From: Bryobacterales bacterium
Lineage (GTDB): Bacteria > Acidobacteriota > Terriglobia > Bryobacterales > Bryobacteraceae
Assembly: GCA_020854055.1 (NCBI GenBank)
Contig: JADZGD010000104.1
Location: forward strand, 1-37,278
Length of the DNA stretch: 37,278 nt
Direction: 5' to 3'
Below, one piece after another: positions 32,178 to 37,278 of this stretch (position 1 is its first letter; each line of letters begins with the position of its first letter). Below the pieces are notes generated by a model. The model was not told the DNA's origin. It worked only from the letters and a program-made list of their open reading frames with translations, and did no database searches. The position numbers were made by a program, and so were the translations under genes.

Positions 32178-35100
32178 ATGACTACTCGTCTGATTACCGT
32201 CTGCACTGTTCTCTTTTTCTGTGGAACGCTATTGGCGCAAGTGGAGACCTCCACCAGCATACGCGGTATCGTCACAGACCCGAGCGGAGCCGCCATCCCT
32301 GGGGCTAGCGTTAGCATCCGCAACGTAGGCACCAATGAGACTCGCACGGTCTCTACAAACGATACCGGATTCTATGCCTTTCCTTCGGTCGTTCCCGGAA
32401 CTTATGATGTCTCGGTGACACATCCCGGCTTCAAGAAGGCCGAAGTGCAGAACCGCGTAGCGCAGGTTACACAGAGCGCCCAGGTTGACGTGAGGCTCGA
32501 AGTTGGCGAAGCCAGCGAAGCGGTCACCGTGTCGGCGGCGGGCGCGGAACTTCTTTCAACCAGCACGGCGGAGATCAGCGGCACGATAGATAGCCGCCTG
32601 GTCAATCAGATTCCATTGAACGGCCGCAATTTTTTCGATTTGGCCACCATGCTGCCACACGTCTCCTTGCAGAACAACGGTTCGCAACTGTCCTTCGCCG
32701 GTTTTGCCTCCAATGCCGTGCTCGGCAACAACACGGCAACACCTCTTTTTCGGCCGACCGGGATCTTTTCGGCAGGCAATCGCGATTCGGCGACCAATGT
32801 CTCGATTGACGGGGTGAACATTCAGAGCTCCGTGTACCGGCAGGCGACGATTCAGGAACCTCCTTCGGCGATTGAGGAGGTCAAGATTCATGTTTCGAGC
32901 ACCAATGCCGAAGTGGGCAACGGCGTAGCGGCGGTGAACGTAATTACCAAGAGCGGATCGAACCAGTTTCACGGTGAAGCCTACGAGTTCTTACGCAACG
33001 AGAAACTCGACGCGAATTACTTCTTCAATAACCTTTCAGGCAAGGGAAAATCCGCCTATCGCCAGAATCAATACGGCGGAGCGCTGGGCGGCCCGGCGAT
33101 CAAGGACAAGCTCTTCTTCTTCGCCGCGTACGAAGGCCTGAGAGTCCGCCAGACAACACTCGCTACACTCACGCCGCCACCGTCGGACATCCGAACCGGC
33201 GATTATTCGAACTTTCACCCACCGGGAGCCGGCACGGGTGTGTTTCTACCGACTCCTACCATCTACAACCCTTACGCATATGACCCCAACACGGGTATTC
33301 GCCAGCCATTTCCAGACAACAAGATTCCTTTGGGCCCTACGGGACTCTGTGCGCCGAGACCGACCTGCGCTGACCCGGTCACGCTGAAGTTTCTCCAGGA
33401 TTACGTTCTGCAACCGAACACCGTCATCGACGGTATCCAGCGCTACGTCGGACCATCCCGCCAGATTTTGGATAGTGATCAGGGTCTGTTCCGCATCGAC
33501 TTCAGCCAGAGTTCCACCAGTCGTATCTACGGCCGCTACGGTAAGACGCTCGCCCCCTCGGCGACTGCCAGTCCGGAGAGTCTGGCCGGGTTAGCCCAGA
33601 ACTCTCGCGATCAGAATACCGCCGTTCACTGGACCAAAGTCATCTCGGCATCCACCGTGAATGATGTGATGCTGGGCTACGCACGGCCATACTGGATCTA
33701 CGCCAAAGACATCAACGTGCCGGACGTGGGAAAAGCCATCGGATTGAAGAACACCTCGGGATTAGGTGGTGGACCGGGATTCAGCACGGGCTACAGCATG
33801 AATTCGTCGCTCTCCTTCTATCTCGAAGGAACCGACAATATCTATCAGATCTCCGACGATCTGACGCACATCCGTGGCCGGCATAGCTTCAAGTTCGGCT
33901 TCCAGGTGATCGAACGCCGCTTCTACTACAACAATCAGTCCAACGACAAGGGGTCGTTCAGCTTTACCCAGGCGGCGACAGCCATGTGTCCGGATGGCGC
34001 AATCGGCTGCGCCGGCATGAATACCGCCAGCAAGGGCGGGAACCAGTTTGCATCCTATCTGCTTGGCTTGTCGCTGAACGCGGTATTTCAGTTGAATGCC
34101 GCTCCTTACCGCGGCAACAAGCGATATTACGGAGCTTATGCCCAGGATTCCTGGCGGGTGAACCAGAAACTGACCCTGAACTACGGTCTCCGCTACGAGT
34201 ACTGGTCGCCGTGGTTCGTGCCGCGCCACACCGTCGCCAGTTTCGATGAAAGGGCCGGACAGATTAAGTACGTTCTCGCCAATCCGCTTGACTACCTCGA
34301 CCCCTCCAAAGGTTTTGGAAAGAGCGCGCCACTGACTCCCGGAATGCCCGAAACCGGTTATACGCAGGGAAATAAGAACTTCGCGCCTCGTGTGGGGCTG
34401 GCATACACCGTCACGCCGACTACCGTCTTCCGGGCGGCTTACGGCCTTTATTACGATGGCAACACCAACACCAACCAGTTCTCCGATATCAGCAGCGCCG
34501 TGGGTCCTTTCAAGCTGCGCTATGAGCCGGTGACCGCCGCCAGTGAACAGGTTCCCACCCTGCAAGTGCAAGGCAACTTCCCGTTCCCCGGCGCGACGGC
34601 CATTCCTGCTCCCAATAGCTCTCCTCTCAGTACCTTCCGCTTCGTGCGAGGCTACATTCCAATCTCCGCGGTTCAGGAATGGTCTGCAAGCGTCCAACAG
34701 CGGTTGAGTAACGACTGGGCGGCCGAGATCTCCTACCAGGGAACGCACGCGATTCATTTGCCGCAGTTCATCGACGTCAACCCGCCGGCATTACCGGTAG
34801 GGGCGAATGCGGGGCTAGGCATTAACGCCCGGCGGCACTTCCCGTGGTGGGGTGTGGTTGGTACCTGGGCGCCCATCGGCTATGGCCGTTACAACGGTTT
34901 GGCTGCCAGCGTTCGTAATAACTACTGGCACGGTCTGACGTTCCAATCGAGCTTCACGTTCGCCAAGAACATTGTGAGTAGTTACCTCGGCACCAGCGAC
35001 CAGGGCAATGTTCACGGCGATTATCCTTACATGTGGCAAGGCCCGGCACGGCTGACCCCGCGATTCCGGTTCGTGAACGCGTTCTCCTACGAACTGCCCG

Positions 35101-35600
35101 TGGGTAAAGGCAAGCGCTATCTCGCCACGAACCCGGCTCGTTGGATTCTCGGCAACTGGATCGTGAGCGGATCAACAGATTTCACCAGCGGCGCTCCGAA
35201 CTGGGTTACCACGGTTGACACTTCGCAAACCAACTACGGCGCGATGCCAAACCGCATCTGCGACGCCCGCAATGTGCCGGGCGGCCGCGAACGAAATCAA
35301 TGGTTCAACCCGAACTGTTTCACGCAGCCCGCCTTTGGAACATTCGGCAACTCAAACATGGGCGTATACAATGATCCGGGCATCAATAACTGGAACTTTG
35401 CGTTCGCTAAAAGCCTGCCAATCGCCAAACCATTCGAGGGTGGAAGGCTCGACTTCCGCGCCGATCTGTTCAACGCTTTCAACCACACCCAATGGGGGCC
35501 GGCCGTCGCCAGCACGTTGGTTTCGAGTGTGAGTGCTGGAAGAATTGGCTCCACCCGGCCGCCGCGGCAGGTGCAGTTCTCCATGACCTTCGCCTTCTAG
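32178..35600 (+). CDS. Oar-like TonB-dependent outer-membrane receptor
   Basis: 1140 residues from ATG 32178. Signal peptide MTTRLITVCTVLFFCGTLLAQ. Carboxypeptidase-regulatory-like domain at about 25-105 (SIRGIVTDPSGAAIPGASVSIRN, DTGFYAFPSVVPGTYDVSVTHPGFKK). Plug region with LVNQIPLNGRNFFDLATMLPHV, SIDGVNIQSSVYRQATIQEPPSAIEEVKIHVSSTNAEVGNGVAAVNVITKSGSNQFHG. The barrel has YGAYAQDSWRVNQKLTLNYGLRYEYWSPW and ends in FSMTFAF with the terminal Phe. Same family as the receptor at 25152 but only distantly similar outside the shared motifs, so a different ligand is likely. It follows the tandem hydrolase and faces the glycosidase-like gene at 35612, which suggests one polysaccharide-utilisation group. 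Confidence 0.93.
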   Translation: MTTRLITVCTVLFFCGTLLAQVETSTSIRGIVTDPSGAAIPGASVSIRNVGTNETRTVSTNDTGFYAFPSVVPGTYDVSVTHPGFKKAEVQNRVAQVTQSAQVDVRLEVGEASEAVTVSAAGAELLSTSTAEISGTIDSRLVNQIPLNGRNFFDLATMLPHVSLQNNGSQLSFAGFASNAVLGNNTATPLFRPTGIFSAGNRDSATNVSIDGVNIQSSVYRQATIQEPPSAIEEVKIHVSSTNAEVGNGVAAVNVITKSGSNQFHGEAYEFLRNEKLDANYFFNNLSGKGKSAYRQNQYGGALGGPAIKDKLFFFAAYEGLRVRQTTLATLTPPPSDIRTGDYSNFHPPGAGTGVFLPTPTIYNPYAYDPNTGIRQPFPDNKIPLGPTGLCAPRPTCADPVTLKFLQDYVLQPNTVIDGIQRYVGPSRQILDSDQGLFRIDFSQSSTSRIYGRYGKTLAPSATASPESLAGLAQNSRDQNTAVHWTKVISASTVNDVMLGYARPYWIYAKDINVPDVGKAIGLKNTSGLGGGPGFSTGYSMNSSLSFYLEGTDNIYQISDDLTHIRGRHSFKFGFQVIERRFYYNNQSNDKGSFSFTQAATAMCPDGAIGCAGMNTASKGGNQFASYLLGLSLNAVFQLNAAPYRGNKRYYGAYAQDSWRVNQKLTLNYGLRYEYWSPWFVPRHTVASFDERAGQIKYVLANPLDYLDPSKGFGKSAPLTPGMPETGYTQGNKNFAPRVGLAYTVTPTTVFRAAYGLYYDGNTNTNQFSDISSAVGPFKLRYEPVTAASEQVPTLQVQGNFPFPGATAIPAPNSSPLSTFRFVRGYIPISAVQEWSASVQQRLSNDWAAEISYQGTHAIHLPQFIDVNPPALPVGANAGLGINARRHFPWWGVVGTWAPIGYGRYNGLAASVRNNYWHGLTFQSSFTFAKNIVSSYLGTSDQGNVHGDYPYMWQGPARLTPRFRFVNAFSYELPVGKGKRYLATNPARWILGNWIVSGSTDFTSGAPNWVTTVDTSQTNYGAMPNRICDARNVPGGRERNQWFNPNCFTQPAFGTFGNSNMGVYNDPGINNWNFAFAKSLPIAKPFEGGRLDFRADLFNAFNHTQWGPAVASTLVSSVSAGRIGSTRPPRQVQFSMTFAF

Positions 35601-35611
35601 CGCAGGTTTGA

Positions 35612-37278
35612 TTACCGGACCTTGAAGGCCGCCAGTGAACGTTCCAACTGGCGGATCTTCTTGACGATCGACCCGGGAGAGTATATGCCGGCACGGGGCA
35701 CCCCTTCCTGGTCGTTGCGGCCGGAGTTGGCGTAACCGAGGCGGGAATCGGCAGTCACCCACGGCAGGACGGCGCGGGCGTTAGCCAATTCTGATTCGGC
35801 AATGGAGCGCATCTGTAGCCGGTCGTTGCGCTCCCGCGCCTGATGGAAGAGAGCTACATTACGGGCAGTCGTTATCGCTCCTTCGAGCGCTTTGGCGATT
35901 CCGAATTCCCTCAGCGCGTTCTCGCGCAGCAGCGGGTCGGCGCTATCCACCGCCTGTTGCATGCTCACTACTCCGGCCGACCAGAGCTTCAGCATGGCAG
36001 TTAATTGTTTTATCGCCAACTCGGGTCCCCAAGGCGCGGTCCACGAAAGATCGTTCTTGAACTGGCGTCCGTGATTATGAACCGGCTTATAGGATGCGTC
36101 GAAAAAGAGCGGATGTGCCACGCCTTTCTGGATGGGGCCCATCGCCATCGGTCCGGAGAAAGGATACTGGCGAATGGCGCTGCTGAATGCCTCCCAGGCG
36201 GTGACGGCGGGAGCCGCCGCGGCAGCACCGAAATTCCGCCGCGCCAGCGCAGTGAGCAACGGTCGCGTGGCAACGGGTGCCGACCAGATATTCCAATAGA
36301 AGACATCGGCCGCCAGCGATGGCATGAATCCGTAGTGCATCCAGTTGTCAAACTGCGCTGTAACACCGGGAGTTTGACCGAGCCGGTGAAAGCGTTCCGC
36401 GAATTGGAACGGGACCGGGATGTAGGGAACATCGACGAATTCGAGTGAAATGGCGTGCTCGGTTTTCACCCAGAAACCGAGCGAGTGCTCCCGTGCCAGC
36501 GCAGCCTGGCGGACAAAGCGTTCCGACGGCCCAACAACGCTGATCGGATAATCGTAAGCCGGAATGGTGACGTTGTCGAAGGTGATTGCCGCCTCCTTGG
36601 CGTACTCAGTCATAAGGGTCATGCCGGCAGGCATTCGCTCGATGAGTTTGGACTGCGTTTTGTCGTCGCGCGACCAACTGTTTGAGGCGCTGTAGGGCCA
36701 AAAGGCAACCGCGGCGCGCGGGTTCGCTTCGCGGGCGCCTTCAAACAACGCGCGGCTGAATTCGGCGATCACCTCCTGCGGCGTACGCCGGGAGCAACGT
36801 GGGCAGGAGACATTGCGGGTCCAGCAATGCAGGAATCCCTCACCGCCTACGATGTACACGAATCCCTTCAGCCCAGGCACCGCGGTCATCAGGTTGCGCA
36901 CCGCGGAACGATAGTGTTCACGCACCTCGGCAACGCTCGTACATAGGACATGGGTGCCCCCATACCAGCGCATCGCGCTACCCTGAACACTGGGGTGCCG
37001 GGCAAAAAACGCCGGCGTCTGCGCACGGTTGCCCAACTGCAAGTAGACGTCGATCCCATAGTGCGCGGCTCGATCGATCAGGTTTCGCAGGCGATCCTGG
37101 CGGCGGCTGACGCCGTCGTCCAGTTCCGGGTAGATAGAGGAGTGGCCGGTATCCTCCACATCGCCCCATACCCAGATGGCGTTGAACCCGGCCCGTGAGA
37201 TGCGGGCCAACAGCCCCGGCGTGTATTGGTCAACCGGCGCATCCAATTCCATGCGCGAATAAAATGGCGCTGACGTAA
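35612..37278 (-). CDS. GH20/GH67-like glycosidase, paralogue of the fusion's C-terminal half (5' end outside window)
   Basis: The frame is open to the right edge; the ATG at 37252 is internal, because the residues before it (TSAPFYSRMELD) align with the fusion protein (TTSIYIGGLRYT). 555 codons are visible. Shared with residues about 940-1495 of the fusion: YTPGLLARISRAGFN, VEDTGH, LKGFVYIVGGEGF with the putative catalytic Glu (codon 36839-36841), CPRCS, VKTEHAISLEF, PYIPV, NWMHYGF, IRQYPFS, GPIQKG, NDLSWTAPWG and DSRLGYA. Whether an esterase part precedes it, as in the fusion, cannot be seen. It converges on the second TonB receptor with an 11-bp gap. Same functional uncertainty as the fusion's glycosidase part. 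Confidence 0.87.
   Translation of the reverse strand, partial: TSAPFYSRMELDAPVDQYTPGLLARISRAGFNAIWVWGDVEDTGHSSIYPELDDGVSRRQDRLRNLIDRAAHYGIDVYLQLGNRAQTPAFFARHPSVQGSAMRWYGGTHVLCTSVAEVREHYRSAVRNLMTAVPGLKGFVYIVGGEGFLHCWTRNVSCPRCSRRTPQEVIAEFSRALFEGAREANPRAAVAFWPYSASNSWSRDDKTQSKLIERMPAGMTLMTEYAKEAAITFDNVTIPAYDYPISVVGPSERFVRQAALAREHSLGFWVKTEHAISLEFVDVPYIPVPFQFAERFHRLGQTPGVTAQFDNWMHYGFMPSLAADVFYWNIWSAPVATRPLLTALARRNFGAAAAAPAVTAWEAFSSAIRQYPFSGPMAMGPIQKGVAHPLFFDASYKPVHNHGRQFKNDLSWTAPWGPELAIKQLTAMLKLWSAGVVSMQQAVDSADPLLRENALREFGIAKALEGAITTARNVALFHQARERNDRLQMRSIAESELANARAVLPWVTADSRLGYANSGRNDQEGVPRAGIYSPGSIVKKIRQLERSLAAFKVR

Noticed and set aside
33762..34757. 331-residue minus-strand open frame inside the second TonB receptor
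   Set aside because: The plus-strand receptor is continuous with known motifs on both sides; the antisense product has no recognisable domain.
1..37278. CRISPR arrays, tRNA or rRNA genes, insertion sequences, prophage or attachment sites
   Set aside because: No regularly spaced repeats, no transposase or integrase motifs and no cloverleaf-like or rRNA-like stretches were found on reading both strands; the region appears to be ordinary chromosome.

Overview
The window (about 60% GC, dense coding, no intergenic gap over about 155 bp, no rRNA or tRNA seen) looks like a chromosomal segment from an acidobacterium, most likely of the Bryobacter/Solibacter type. The pointers are a VWFA-related protein of the type expanded in Acidobacteria, two very long Oar-like TonB-dependent receptors with an N-terminal carboxypeptidase-regulatory-like domain, and a high load of secreted hydrolases, Gfo/Idh/MocA oxidoreductases and enolase-superfamily dehydratases. 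This placement is inferred from gene content, not from a marker gene.

Layout. 1-3868: the 5' part of a secreted GH106-like glycosidase (minus, runs off the left edge), a secreted FKBP prolyl isomerase (minus), then divergently a coiled-coil protein translationally coupled to a YbaK-type Cys-tRNA deacylase. 4017-7134: a plus-strand trio of enolase-superfamily sugar-acid dehydratase, divergent NagA-like amidohydrolase and fuconolactonase-like TIM-barrel hydrolase. 7110-8435: a Tat-exported beta-helix protein (minus). 8523-11813: a VWFA-related secreted protein and an anaerobic-type sulfatase maturase (plus). 11810-23974: a 12-kb, eight-gene minus-strand operon read as galactonate-dehydratase-like enzyme, ACS-type MFS transporter, DapA-family aldolase/lyase, Gfo/Idh/MocA oxidoreductase, tartronate-semialdehyde-reductase-like enzyme, a 1495-residue esterase plus glycosidase-like fusion, amidohydrolase and CocE-type hydrolase. 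A LysR regulator (24111-24998) diverges from its head. 25152-37278: two TonB-dependent receptors, a second Gfo/Idh/MocA oxidoreductase with an export-type N-terminus, a tandem alpha/beta-hydrolase, and the 3' part of a paralogue of the glycosidase half of the fusion (minus, runs off the right edge).

How it fits together (inference). The receptors import oligosaccharides. The secreted fusion, its paralogue, the tandem hydrolase and the GH106-like enzyme would remove ester and glycosidic decorations outside the cytoplasm. The ACS-type transporter would bring in the released sugar acid. Dehydratase, DapA-family enzyme and tartronate-semialdehyde reductase match the textbook order of aldarate/aldonate breakdown (dehydrate, cleave, reduce). 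The most novel-looking piece is the fusion and its paralogue: the catalytic region resembles GH67 alpha-glucuronidases only at the level of a few motifs, and it sits in one polypeptide with an intact serine esterase.

A second theme is promoter architecture. Several first genes have an extended -10-like element only 6-8 nt from the ATG and no Shine-Dalgarno, which predicts leaderless mRNAs.
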